DNA of 64,000 bases. It comes from DASVEG01 sp035540495. GTDB taxonomy: Bacteria > Actinomycetota > Acidimicrobiia > Acidimicrobiales > CADCTF01. Positions 34,937 through 43,398 of this stretch are shown here, in pieces (the stretch's first letter is position 1; each line of letters begins with the position of its first letter). Location: contig DATLGL010000027.1 in NCBI GenBank assembly GCA_035540495.1, positions 62,001 to 126,000 of the forward strand, written 5' to 3'. The position numbers were made by a program, and so were the translations under genes. A model generated the notes under the pieces. It was not told the DNA's origin, did not search any database, and saw only the letters and a program-made list of their open reading frames with translations.

Positions 34937-35785
34937 ATGAGCGACACGCCGGTGGGCGCAGACTGGTGGCAGGCCTCCGACGGCAAGTGGTACCCGCCCG
35001 AGCAGCATCCGGACTACCGCCCACCCGAGCAGCCCGCGTCGCAGTACTCGCCGTATGTGCCGCCCTACGGGTCGAGCGACCCGCCGCCCTACGGATCGAC
35101 CTCCACCCCCTCCTACGGGTCGACCGCGTACGGCTCGACCTATGGCGGCTACGGCCAGCCGGCGTACGCAGCCGCACCGCAGACCTCGTCGAAGGCCACC
35201 ATCGCGCTGGTCCTGTCGATCGTCTCATTCGTCGTCTGCCCCGTGATCTCGGCCATCGTGTCGTTGGTCTTCGCGAGCCAGGCGAAGAAGGAGATCCGTG
35301 CGTCCGGCGGGCGTTACACCGGCGACGGGCTCGTCACTGCGAGCCGGATCATCAGCATCGCCAACATCGTGCTCACCGCGCTTGCCGTCGCCGGCTTCGC
35401 CCTGCTCATCGCCGCGATCCCGGACGACGCGTTCGACGAGGTGGGCGGTTCGATCACCGAGTCGAGCGAGGACTTCGCGGCCCAGAGCGACCTTCGCGAC
35501 GCGCTCTTCGCGCAGCAGACCTACTACATCGACAACGACCGCTACACCGACAACCTCTTCGAGCTCGACCAGATCGACCCGTCGATCCAGTTCGAGCAGG
35601 GGAACGCCCCCGGCTCCGTCGGCGTGGTCGTGGTGCAGGTGGGCGGCCAGCAGGTCGTGCTCGGAACTCGCAGCGCGACTGGCGAGTGCTTCTACATCAC
35701 CGAGTCGCAGATGTCCGACACCCGGTACGCCCGTGACCCCGGTTGTGGCCCGTTCTCGTCACAGGTGTTCCTGAACGACTGGTAG
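34937..35785 (+). CDS. DUF4190-like membrane protein with pilin-like C-terminal region
   Basis: The 282-residue protein begins with the 'WWQASDGKWYPPE' motif common at N-termini of actinobacterial, especially acidimicrobial, membrane proteins. A Pro/Tyr/Gly/Ser-rich stretch follows (about 25-75, 'PPYGS' repeats), then two transmembrane helices (about 85-110 and 135-165) in the DUF4190 arrangement. The C-terminal 'SDLRDALFAQQTYYIDNDRYTDNLFEL' resembles the first helix and loop of type IV pilin or pseudopilin domains. Function unknown; a surface or envelope-associated role is likely. The ATG at 34937 fits the motif position. It stands alone between the exporter and helicase genes. Confidence 0.8.
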   Translation: MSDTPVGADWWQASDGKWYPPEQHPDYRPPEQPASQYSPYVPPYGSSDPPPYGSTSTPSYGSTAYGSTYGGYGQPAYAAAPQTSSKATIALVLSIVSFVVCPVISAIVSLVFASQAKKEIRASGGRYTGDGLVTASRIISIANIVLTALAVAGFALLIAAIPDDAFDEVGGSITESSEDFAAQSDLRDALFAQQTYYIDNDRYTDNLFELDQIDPSIQFEQGNAPGSVGVVVVQVGGQQVVLGTRSATGECFYITESQMSDTRYARDPGCGPFSSQVFLNDW

Positions 35786-35794
35786 CAAGGACGG

Positions 35795-37501
35795 GTGGAC
35801 GATTCCTCCTTCGCCGCGCTCGGCCTCCGCCAAGACCTCCTCGACGAGCTGGACACCCTCGGCTACGAGGAGGCGACGCCGGTCCAACGCGCCACGATCC
35901 CCCTGATCCGGGAGGGGCGCGACCTCCTGGGTCAGGCCGCAACGGGAACCGGCAAGACGGCGGCGTTCGCGCTGCCGATCCTCGAGCAGGTGGGCGACGG
36001 CGGGCCCGAGCGCTTCGACCGCACCGAGCCGACCGCGCTCGTGCTCGTGCCGACGCGCGAGCTGGCGATCCAGGTGTCGCAGGCGGTGCACCGCTACGGG
36101 CGCCGCTTGGGCGTCCGGGTGCTGCCCATCTACGGCGGGCAGCCGATCGTCCAGCAGCTGCGGGCGCTCGACCGCGGCGTCGACGTCGTCGTCGCGACGC
36201 CCGGCCGTGCCGTCGACCACCTGTCGCGAGGCACGCTCCGCCTCGGAGCCGTGCGCATCGTGGTGCTCGACGAGGCGGACGAGATGCTCGACATGGGGTT
36301 CGCCGAAGATCTGGAGGCGATCCTGGCCGAGGCGCCCGAGGAGCGGCAGACGGTGCTGTTCTCCGCGACGCTGCCCGCTCGCATCGGGGCCATCGCCGAC
36401 CGTCACCTGCGCAACCCCGCTCGGGTCGAGATCGCGGCCGACCGAGCCGCGCCCGGTGACGTCCCTCGCGTCCGCCAGAGCGCGTACGTCGTCCCCCGGG
36501 CCTCGAAGCCCGCTGCACTCGGGCGGGTGCTCGACGTCGAGGCGCCGACGGCGGCGATCGTCTTCTGCCGCACCCGCGAGGAGGTCGACACCCTCACCGA
36601 GACCCTCAACGGCCGGGGCTACCGAGCCGAGGCGCTGCACGGCGGCATGACCCAGGAGCAACGCGACCGCGTCATGGCACGCCTTCGGTCGGGAACGGCC
36701 GACCTGCTCGTCGCCACCGACGTCGCGGCGCGAGGGCTCGACGTGGAGCACCTGACCCACGTCGTCAACTACGACGTCCCGTCCGCGCCCGAGGCGTACG
36801 TGCACCGCATCGGGCGCGTCGGCCGCGCGGGCCGAGAGGGCGTCGCCATCACCCTCGCCGAGCCGCGGGAGCACCGCATGCTGAAGGTGATCGAGCGGGT
36901 CACCGGCCAGAAGATCGACGTCGAGAAGGTGCCGACGGTCGCCGACCTGCGGGCCCGCCGGCTCGAGCTCACGCGGGCCTCGCTGCACGAGAGCTTGCTG
37001 GAGGACGAGCTCGACGCGTTCCGCCCCGTGGTCGAGACCCTGTCGGACGAGTTCGACCTGATGGAGATCGCGCTCGCCGCCGTGAAGCTCGCTCACGAGG
37101 CGACGACGCAGGGCGCGGACGACGAGGTCGAGATCCCCGACGTCGAGCTGCGGCGCGATCGCGACCGAACCGATCGCGGCGGCGACCGCCGGCAGGGCGG
37201 CGGCGGTCGGTCCGACGAGCGCTTCCCGAAGAAGGGCGGCAGGGCCGGTCAGGGACCGACGGCCAAGGTGTTCGTCGGCGCCGGTCGCAGCGCGGGCGTG
37301 CGTCCGCAGGACCTCGTCGGCGCGATCACCGGCGAGTCGTACCTCAAGCGACGAGACATCGGCGCCATCGAGATCGCCGACCGCTTCGCGCTCGTCGAGG
37401 TGCCGGAGCATGCGGCGGGAGACGTGGTCGCTGCCCTGCGCGGCACGACCATCAAGGGTCGGAAGGTGACGGTCCGCCTCGATCGCCACCAGAGGTCGTA
37501 G
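35795..37501 (+). CDS. deaD: DEAD-box ATP-dependent RNA helicase
   Basis: The 568-residue helicase has a Q-motif ('GYEEATPVQRATIPLI'), motif I 'AATGTGKT' (about 48-55), Ia 'PTRELAIQV', Ib 'TPGR', DEAD at 159-162 ('VLDEADEML'), motif III 'SAT', motif V 'ATDVAARGLDVE' and motif VI 'HRIGRVGRAG' (H337). A charged Arg/Gly/Asp linker with 'GGDRRQGGGGR' (about 445-480) leads to a C-terminal DbpA-type RNA-binding domain ('AKVFVGAGRSAGVRPQDLVGAI'). It probably remodels rRNA or mRNA during ribosome assembly or decay. AAGGA stands just before the GTG start at 35795. Confidence 0.95.
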   Translation: MDDSSFAALGLRQDLLDELDTLGYEEATPVQRATIPLIREGRDLLGQAATGTGKTAAFALPILEQVGDGGPERFDRTEPTALVLVPTRELAIQVSQAVHRYGRRLGVRVLPIYGGQPIVQQLRALDRGVDVVVATPGRAVDHLSRGTLRLGAVRIVVLDEADEMLDMGFAEDLEAILAEAPEERQTVLFSATLPARIGAIADRHLRNPARVEIAADRAAPGDVPRVRQSAYVVPRASKPAALGRVLDVEAPTAAIVFCRTREEVDTLTETLNGRGYRAEALHGGMTQEQRDRVMARLRSGTADLLVATDVAARGLDVEHLTHVVNYDVPSAPEAYVHRIGRVGRAGREGVAITLAEPREHRMLKVIERVTGQKIDVEKVPTVADLRARRLELTRASLHESLLEDELDAFRPVVETLSDEFDLMEIALAAVKLAHEATTQGADDEVEIPDVELRRDRDRTDRGGDRRQGGGGRSDERFPKKGGRAGQGPTAKVFVGAGRSAGVRPQDLVGAITGESYLKRRDIGAIEIADRFALVEVPEHAAGDVVAALRGTTIKGRKVTVRLDRHQRS

Positions 37502-37504
37502 GCG

Positions 37505-38320
37505 GTGCGCTTCCTCGACATGATGCGGCTCGAGCCGCACGGCCCGGACACGTTCGTCGGCGTCGGACCCGCGTATCCGTGGGGCGGCCTCTACGGAGGG
37601 CAGATCGTTGCCCAAGGCCTGCGCGCCGCGGGCCTCACGGTCGAGCCGCAGTTCCGCGTCCACTCGCTCCACGCCTACTTCGTCCGCAGAGGTGATGCAT
37701 CGGAGCCGATCCGCTTCGAGGTCGAGCGCGTCCGCAACGGACGGTCGTTCGTGACGCGATCGCTCGAGGCTCGGCAGTCGACGGGCGCGATCCTGACGAT
37801 GACCGCTTCCTTCCAGGTCGACGAGGACGCACCCGAGATCCAGCGAGCGACCATGCCCGAGGTGAGCGGGCCCGACGCGTTCCCGGCCGGCGGTTGGAGC
37901 GAGGTGTTCGATCGACGCTTCGTCGTGGCCAACGAGGACGGCTGCGCCCGCGCCTGGGTGCGGGTGAACGAGGACCTCGGCGACGACCCACTGGTGCAGG
38001 CGTGCGCCCTCGCCTACGCGTCCGACGATCTCCCCACCGACGCCCTCGTCGCACTCCATCCAGATCGTCGTGACGCTCCGGACGACGACGCCTCTGGTGA
38101 CGACGAGGAGGAGGGCGGCAACCAGTTCATGGCGGCGAGCCTCGACCACGCGATCTGGTTCCACCGCCCGTCACGGGCCGACGAATGGCAACTGCAGGAC
38201 TTCACCGCGCAAGGCATGCGCGGCTCACGCGGCGTCTCCGTGGGCCACTTCTTCTCGGCCGACGGCGTTCACGTGGCCACCGTCGCGCAGGAGGTCCTGC
38301 TCCGAACCCGCCGCCGCTGA
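37505..38320 (+). CDS. tesB: Acyl-CoA thioesterase II (TesB-like, double hotdog)
   Basis: The 271-residue protein has two hotdog domains. The first shows 'RVFGGQVLAQAL'-type family sequence as 'GLYGGQIVAQGLRAAGL', then 'VHSLHAYFVRRGDASEPI' and 'RNGRSFVTRSLEARQ'. The second shows 'SLDHAIWFHRP' and 'DFTAQGMRGSRGVSVGHFFSADG'. The catalytic Asp/Ser/Gln set of TesB is consistent with 'LDHA', 'SR' and the final-strand Gln region. It hydrolyses acyl-CoA to free acid and CoA. An acidic insert ('DDDASGDDEEEGG') separates the domains. GTG start, 3 bases after the helicase stop; it ends one base before the convergent MFS stop. Confidence 0.93.
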   Translation: MRFLDMMRLEPHGPDTFVGVGPAYPWGGLYGGQIVAQGLRAAGLTVEPQFRVHSLHAYFVRRGDASEPIRFEVERVRNGRSFVTRSLEARQSTGAILTMTASFQVDEDAPEIQRATMPEVSGPDAFPAGGWSEVFDRRFVVANEDGCARAWVRVNEDLGDDPLVQACALAYASDDLPTDALVALHPDRRDAPDDDASGDDEEEGGNQFMAASLDHAIWFHRPSRADEWQLQDFTAQGMRGSRGVSVGHFFSADGVHVATVAQEVLLRTRRR

Positions 38321-38321
38321 G

Positions 38322-39578
38322 CTACGCCGACTGCAGGTTGGCGTCGGCGCCCGAGGCGACGAGGCCGTCGGTCGACACCGTGCGGTCGAGGCGCCGGCGT
38401 CCCGCCAGGCCGCCCCAGATGCCGGCGCCGATGCAGGCCACGCCGCCGACGACGAGCCCCATCCGGGCGCCGAACACCTCCGACACCCAACCGACGATCG
38501 GGCCGCCGACGGGCGTGCTGCCGAGGAACACCATCGCCTGCAGCGCGAGCACGCGGCCGCGCATCGAAGGGTCGGCGCGCAGCTGCAGGAGCGCAGTCGA
38601 AGACGTCATGAAGATGATGCTCCCGAGCCCGACGAGCACCGCGAACGGGAACGCGAGCGCGATGCCCGGCGATCCTGCGAGCAGCAGCATCGCGGCGCCG
38701 AAGAGGAACGCCGCGACGACCACTTGGCGGAGCTCCACCGACTCCCGTCGCGCCGCCCAGAGCGATCCTGCGACCGAGCCGATGCTGACGACGGAGAACA
38801 GCAGGGTGAAGAGCTGCTCGTCACCGTCGAGCGCACGGGTGACGAAGAGCGGGAACGTCACCGAGAAGTTGAAGGCGAGCGTGCCGATGACGGCCATCAT
38901 CACGAGCGAGATCCAGAGATCGGGCGTCGCTCGGGTGTAACGGAGTCCCTCGCGCACCTGGCCCTTGCCCCGGATCGCAGGCGGCGCCGGGCGCAGCTCC
39001 GCGGGCCTCATCATCCAGAGCCCGGCGAGCACCGCGATGTAGGACAAGCCGTCGGCGAGGAACGCCCACCCGTAGCCGACGGTCGTGATGAGGACCCCGG
39101 CGAGTGCCGGGCCGAAGATCCGCGAGCCCGTCATCATCGCGGTGTTCAGCGCGACGGCGTTCTGGACGTTCGCCTCGGGCACCATCTCGACGACGAACGA
39201 ACGCCGCGCCGGGTTGTCGAAGGCCGTCGCCACACCGCCGGCGAGAGCGACGGCGTAGAGCGCGAGCACCGGCGGCCTGTCCATGAACGCGAGAGCGGCG
39301 AGCGCGAACGACTGGCCCATCAGCGCCGTCTGCACGATCAGGAGAAGCTTGCGCTTGTCGGAGCGGTCGGCGACGAGCCCCGCCCACGCGCCGAGGAGCA
39401 GCACGGGCAGGAACTGGAACGCCGTCATGAGCCCGACGGCCACGCCGCTGTCGGTGATGTGCAGGACGAGCAGCGCCATGGCGACCATGCGCATCCAGGT
39501 GCCGATCTGGGAGATCGCCTGGCCGATGAAGAAGAGGCGGAAGTTGCGGATGCCGAGCGAGCGGAAGGTGGCGTTCAT
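38322..39578 (-). CDS. MFS transporter (MFS_3/EntS-like exporter)
   Basis: The 418-residue, twelve-helix protein begins 'MNATFRSLGIRNFRLFFIGQAISQIGTWM', a typical start of MFS_3 exporters. It has the A-motif 'GLVADRSDKRKLLL' after helix 2, 'NPARRSFVVEMVPEANVQNAVALN' and 'SMRGRVLALQAMVFLGSTPVGG'. It is translationally coupled (ATGA) to the MarR gene upstream; MarR-MFS pairs are the classic drug-efflux arrangement, so it probably exports a toxic compound sensed by that regulator. The start was set at the ATG at 39578. It is a paralogue of the MFS proteins at 1-927 and 46795. Confidence 0.92.
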   Translation of the reverse strand: MNATFRSLGIRNFRLFFIGQAISQIGTWMRMVAMALLVLHITDSGVAVGLMTAFQFLPVLLLGAWAGLVADRSDKRKLLLIVQTALMGQSFALAALAFMDRPPVLALYAVALAGGVATAFDNPARRSFVVEMVPEANVQNAVALNTAMMTGSRIFGPALAGVLITTVGYGWAFLADGLSYIAVLAGLWMMRPAELRPAPPAIRGKGQVREGLRYTRATPDLWISLVMMAVIGTLAFNFSVTFPLFVTRALDGDEQLFTLLFSVVSIGSVAGSLWAARRESVELRQVVVAAFLFGAAMLLLAGSPGIALAFPFAVLVGLGSIIFMTSSTALLQLRADPSMRGRVLALQAMVFLGSTPVGGPIVGWVSEVFGARMGLVVGGVACIGAGIWGGLAGRRRLDRTVSTDGLVASGADANLQSA

Positions 39579-40006
39579 GCCCGCTGCATCTCCGTGGAGG
39601 TGAGCCCCTCGAGCACCTCCACCGCAGCGGCAAGGCGCTCTCGCTCGTCGGCGGAGAGCCGGCGGAGCTCTCCGGCGAGCCACTCGGTGCGGCGCTTCCG
39701 GTCTGCGGCGAGGAGCGCGGCGCCGGCCGGCGACACCGACACCCGGGTGACCCGGCGGTCGTCCGGGTCGATCGTCCGCTGGATGAGGCCGCGCTCGTCG
39801 AGCTGCGTCACCACCTTGGTGACCGTCGGCGGCGCCATGTGCTCGATCGCCGCGAGGTCTCCGAGGGTCAAGGGTCCTCGACGCTCGATCGTCGCGAGCG
39901 CCGCCCGGAAGGTGAGCGTCAGCTCACCCTCGTCTTGCTGGCGCAACATGCGGGCGAGGCGGGTGGTGACGTGTGACACACGTTCGGCGAGCTGCTGCGA
40001 TGACAC
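39575..40006 (-). CDS. MarR family transcriptional regulator
   Basis: A 143-residue winged-helix regulator with 'LTLTFRAALATIERRGPLTLGDLAAIEHMAPPTVTKVVTQLDERG' (helix-turn-helix) and 'RTIDPDDRRVTRVSVSPAG', which is the MarR wing. I prefer the GTG at 40006 (MSSQQ...) to the GTG at 40015. A perfect palindrome covers 40015-40039, and TATCGT (minus strand, plus-strand ACGATA at 40014-40019) would be a -10 box placing transcription start at the GTG itself, giving a leaderless mRNA. It probably represses itself and the coupled MFS exporter through this palindrome. Confidence 0.92.
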   Translation of the reverse strand: MSSQQLAERVSHVTTRLARMLRQQDEGELTLTFRAALATIERRGPLTLGDLAAIEHMAPPTVTKVVTQLDERGLIQRTIDPDDRRVTRVSVSPAGAALLAADRKRRTEWLAGELRRLSADERERLAAAVEVLEGLTSTEMQRA

Positions 40007-40014
40007 GCAGACCA

Positions 40015-40039
40015 CGATACTTCACCGGGTGAAGTATCG
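40015..40039. promoter_or_regulatory. Perfect 25-bp palindrome, likely MarR operator
   Basis: CGATACTTCACC (40015-40026) and GGTGAAGTATCG (40028-40039) are exact 12-base inverted repeats around one central G. It lies directly upstream of and overlapping the putative -10 of the MarR-MFS operon, and 28 bases from the stop codon of the acyl-CoA dehydrogenase gene. This is the expected size and symmetry for a MarR dimer site. Confidence 0.75.
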
Positions 40040-40066
40040 GGCCAGTCGGGGCATGGAGCCACCGGA

Positions 40067-41176
40067 CTATCGAGCCGGCCGCGGCTCCTTCGGAAGGCCC
40101 AGGATGCGCTCACCGATGATGTTCCGCTGGACCTCGGTCGTGCCGCCGGCGATCTTGCCCGCCGGCGCGGCGACCACGGCCGCGCTCGCGTCGCTCGAGA
40201 GCATCCCGGCAGGACCGGTGGAAGCGAGACGGGCGGACGCTACGTCGACCATCAGCTCCGTCACGCCGAGCTTCATCAACGACGCCGCCACCGAGGCGAC
40301 CGGGCCCTGACGCCCCGAGAGAGCGAGCAAAGCGATCCCCCGCGCCAGCAGTGCGCTCAGCTCGTCGCGCGCCACCGGGTCGAGTCCTTGCCCCGACGCA
40401 GCCATCGCGTCGAGTCGGCGCCGCAGCGAGATCGCCGACGCCCCGATGTGCCCGCGTTCGTTGGTGAGCGTCGCCATCGCCACACCCCAACCGCCGTGCT
40501 CCGGCCCCAGCAGGTTGCTGGCCGGCACCCGCACCTCGTCGAGGAACACCTCGTCGAACTCCGACCCGCCCGTCATCTGCCGGAGCGGGCGCACCTCGAC
40601 GCCGGGCGCGTGCATCTCGACGAGGAAGAACGAGATGCCTTTGTGCGGCACAGCGGAGGGATCGGTGCGGGCCAGGCAGATCCCGTAGTCGCTGATGCGC
40701 CCGTTCGAGCACCACACCTTCTGCCCGGTGAGCACGTACACGTCGCCGTCACGCTCCGCCCGCGTGGTGAGTGAGGCGAGATCGGAGCCGGCCCCGGGCT
40801 CGCTGAACAGCTGGCACCACACGCGCTCGCCCGTGAGGATCGGCCGAAGATGCTCCCGCTTCTGGTCGTCGGTGCCGAACAGGAGGATCGACCCTCCAGC
40901 CAGCACCACGCCGACCATGTTGATGAACGCAGGCACCTCGGCCAGAGCGCAGGCCTCGATCCACGCCGCGGTGTGCTCCGGCGTGAGCCCTCGGCCGCCG
41001 TGCTCTTCCGGCCAGTGGATCCCGGCGAATCCGGCGTCGAACAGCCGCCGCTGCCACGCCCGTCCCGCATCGCCCAGCTCGGGCGGGAGGATGGCGCCGT
41101 AGTCGCGGGGCGCGACGGCAGCGTTGTCCGCGAGCCATGCATCCGCGGAGGCGTGAAAGTCGTCGACGCCGATCAT
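40067..41176 (-). CDS. Acyl-CoA dehydrogenase family protein
   Basis: A 369-residue FAD-dependent acyl-CoA dehydrogenase. Landmarks are 'LFDAGFAGIHWPEEHGGRG', 'CQLFSEPGAGSDLASLTTRAERDGD', which is the ACAD signature 1 region, 'LTGQKVWCSNGRISDYGICLARTD', 'LDEVRVPASNLLGPEHGGWGVAM' and the C-terminal 'AGGTTEVQRNIIGERILGLP'. It introduces an alpha-beta double bond in an acyl-CoA ester. The type is close to the short/branched or steroid-side-chain ACADs of actinobacteria, but the chain specificity cannot be read. It is followed upstream by the P450 at 41181, 4 bases away, suggesting a common catabolic pathway. Confidence 0.93.
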   Translation of the reverse strand: MIGVDDFHASADAWLADNAAVAPRDYGAILPPELGDAGRAWQRRLFDAGFAGIHWPEEHGGRGLTPEHTAAWIEACALAEVPAFINMVGVVLAGGSILLFGTDDQKREHLRPILTGERVWCQLFSEPGAGSDLASLTTRAERDGDVYVLTGQKVWCSNGRISDYGICLARTDPSAVPHKGISFFLVEMHAPGVEVRPLRQMTGGSEFDEVFLDEVRVPASNLLGPEHGGWGVAMATLTNERGHIGASAISLRRRLDAMAASGQGLDPVARDELSALLARGIALLALSGRQGPVASVAASLMKLGVTELMVDVASARLASTGPAGMLSSDASAAVVAAPAGKIAGGTTEVQRNIIGERILGLPKEPRPAR

Positions 41177-41180
41177 CGGT

Positions 41181-42401
41181 TCAGGCCGCGCTTATCACCA
41201 GCGACCGCGGGCTGCGGAGGAACAGCATCTGCGGGTACTCGAGCTCGTCATCGTTCGTCAGCACGTCGAAGCGCGGCGCGACCTCGAGCAGCTCCTCGAA
41301 CGCGACCTTCGTCTCGCGCCGGGCCAGCGGCGCGCCCAGGCAGTAGTGGATCCCGTGACCGAACGACACGTGGAGGTTGTCGGAGCGGCCGACGTCGTAG
41401 ACATCGGGATCCTTGAACACGTCAGGGTCTCGATTCGCCGCCGCGAGCATCGTCAGCACGGGCGCACCTGCGGGGATCTCCTCGCCCGACACGATCGACG
41501 GCTGCTTGGTCCCGCGGAACAGCATCTGCACGGGGCTGTCGTAGCGGAGCGTCTCCTCGACCGCAGTCGGGATCAGCTCACGGTCGGCCACCAGGCGCTC
41601 GAGCTGGTCGGGATGACGGCCGAGGGCGAGCGTCATGTTCGTGATCAGCCGCATCGTGGTCTCGTTGCCGGCGATGAGCAGCAGCACGCACGACGCCACG
41701 ACCTCGGCATCGGTCATCACCTGGTCGCGGTTCGCGACGACCATCCGACCGATGAGGTCGTCGCTCGGGTGCGCCTTCCGTCGCTCGATCTGTTCGCCGA
41801 GGTACGCCCGCAGTTCGGCACCGAAGCGCTGCCGGGTCTGTTGCGTCGTCGCCGTGCGAACGTCGGTGCCCGTGACGGCCTCGGTCCAGCGACGGAAGCG
41901 TTCGCCGTCTTCCGGGGGGATCCCGAGCAACTCCGCGATCACGATCGTCGGGAGCGGAGCGGCGAAGTCGGCCACGATGTCGAACGGCTCGCCCTTCGCC
42001 AGCGGGGCGAGCAGCGACCTCGTGATCTCGCGCACGCGCGGCTCGAGGTTCGTGATCGACGTCGGCGTGAACGCGCGGTTGACGACCCGCCGGAGCCGTT
42101 CGTGGTCGGGGGGATCGGTGGTGAGCATGGTCTGGGCCATCAGGAAGTCGCCGCCGCCCATACCGGCGCCGCCCTCTCCCCCGCCGCCCATCGCTCCACC
42201 GACGCCGGCGCCCATCGCGGCCATGCTGAACGACGCGTGGTCGCCGTGGACGTTGCGAACGTCGGCATAGCGGTGCACCAGGTAGAAGCCGAACGACGTC
42301 TTCAAGACATCCCCCGCCTCCCGCATGCGGTCGTAGAACGGGTACGGGTCGCGCGCGACCTTCCCCCCGAACGGCACGAACTCGAACGTCGCCGCGGCCA
42401 T
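41181..42401 (-). CDS. Cytochrome P450 with a glycine-rich insertion
   Basis: A 406-residue P450 with I-helix 'LLIAGNETTMRLI', K-helix 'EETLRYDSP' and haem loop 'FGHGIHYCLGAPLARRE' (Cys354). The stretch between residues about 63 and 84, in the B-C loop before 'TTDPPDHERLRR', contains more than a dozen Gly with Ala, Met and Glu ('GGAMGGGGEGGAGMGGG'). Normal P450s have only a short loop there, and it would lie near the substrate channel. AGGGGGG 6 bases upstream supports the ATG at 42401. It is probably cotranscribed with the acyl-CoA dehydrogenase 4 bases downstream. Confidence 0.93.
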   Translation of the reverse strand: MAAATFEFVPFGGKVARDPYPFYDRMREAGDVLKTSFGFYLVHRYADVRNVHGDHASFSMAAMGAGVGGAMGGGGEGGAGMGGGDFLMAQTMLTTDPPDHERLRRVVNRAFTPTSITNLEPRVREITRSLLAPLAKGEPFDIVADFAAPLPTIVIAELLGIPPEDGERFRRWTEAVTGTDVRTATTQQTRQRFGAELRAYLGEQIERRKAHPSDDLIGRMVVANRDQVMTDAEVVASCVLLLIAGNETTMRLITNMTLALGRHPDQLERLVADRELIPTAVEETLRYDSPVQMLFRGTKQPSIVSGEEIPAGAPVLTMLAAANRDPDVFKDPDVYDVGRSDNLHVSFGHGIHYCLGAPLARRETKVAFEELLEVAPRFDVLTNDDELEYPQMLFLRSPRSLVISAA

Positions 42402-42607
42402 GGTGTGCCCCCCTGTTGACGGTGTCGTCAGTCTGCAGCCGGGAAGCCGGTACCCGCCACCCGATCGGCTGGGCGGTCTGCCCCCTCCTTCGATCCTCAA
42501 CCCGACGCGGCACGTGAGCACCTCGCCCGACATGGCCGGAATCGCCCTCTCGACACGCGGCGCGGGCGAGCGCACAGTCGAGTCGGGCAACGAACAGAGG
42601 GGGTTCC

Positions 42608-43237
42608 ATGTACCTGTTCAACCGCACCGCCCGACTCGGGTTCGGGCACGCCCGCGACGGCATCGAGTGGGCCGTCACGGTTACGGAGAAGGTCAACCAG
42701 ATCACGTCGCTCGACGCCGGCCTGTGGGTGCCCGTGATGTCGCCCGGTGTGAACGCGGTGTCATGGGGCTGCACGCTCGAGACGCTCGCCGACATGGAGG
42801 CCGCCGACGCCAAGCTGCAGGCGGACTCGATCTTCAACGACCTGTTGGAGCAGGGCGCGACGAAGTTGACAGGCACGGTCGACGACGAAGTGGCGCAGTT
42901 CGTCGAGCGGCCCGCTGCCACGCCCGATGCGACGCACGTCGCGGTCGTACGTGCGCAGCTCTCGAACGGGGCGCTCCAGCGTGGCATCGCGGCCGGTGTC
43001 GAGATCGCGCACCGCGCAACGGCGATAGGTGGCCTGCCCACCTCGTTCCTGGTCGCCGTCACCGGCCAGTACGGCGGGTGCGGGTGGATCACCGCGGGAA
43101 GCTCCCTGAAGCAGCTCGAGGAGGCGGAGCAGGCGATCAACACGAACGCCGACTTCGTCGCCTTCCTCGACGGCGAGGCCGCGTCCTGCTACCAGCCGGG
43201 CGTCACCACCCAGTCGATCTGGAAGCGCGTCATCTGA
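42608..43237 (+). CDS. Conserved-looking hypothetical protein, function unknown
   Basis: The 209-residue protein begins 'MYLFNRTARLGFGHARDGIEWAVTVTEKVNQ', lacks a signal peptide and transmembrane helix, and has a mixed alpha/beta pattern with a Cys/Gly-rich centre ('GQYGGCGWITAGSS'). I recognise no family with confidence; the ferredoxin-like dimeric alpha/beta-barrel layout (two similar halves of about 100 residues) is suggestive of a NIPSNAP/ABM-type fold but unproven. GAGGGGG 5 bases upstream of the ATG is a strong ribosome binding site. It is divergent from the glycine-rich P450 and stops before a strong hairpin. Confidence 0.72.
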   Translation: MYLFNRTARLGFGHARDGIEWAVTVTEKVNQITSLDAGLWVPVMSPGVNAVSWGCTLETLADMEAADAKLQADSIFNDLLEQGATKLTGTVDDEVAQFVERPAATPDATHVAVVRAQLSNGALQRGIAAGVEIAHRATAIGGLPTSFLVAVTGQYGGCGWITAGSSLKQLEEAEQAINTNADFVAFLDGEAASCYQPGVTTQSIWKRVI

Positions 43238-43269
43238 CTCCTCCCGCCGAAAGGAGGTGAGCAGGAGCG

Positions 43270-43304
43270 GCGGTGCGGGTGCGCGCGATCGCGTCCCGCA
43301 CCGC
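43270..43304. terminator. Strong GC hairpin between convergent genes
   Basis: GCGGTGCGGG (43270-43279) and CCCGCACCGC (43295-43304) are exact 10-base arms. The 15-base loop itself contains the palindrome CGCGATCGCG (43284-43293). It lies between the hypothetical gene and the convergent CmcJ-like gene, fitting a bidirectional terminator without a T-tract. Confidence 0.5.
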
Positions 43305-43398
43305 GGCGCCTCCGTTCAATCGTCCGCGCTGCTGGAGTACCGGACGCGAACCTCGGCGAAGCGGCGGCGTTCGTTACGGATCCAGAGCGGGTCCCGAC

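Noticed and set aside
35759..38164. An 801-codon minus-strand frame opposite the helicase and thioesterase
   Set aside because: Antisense shadow of two clear genes.
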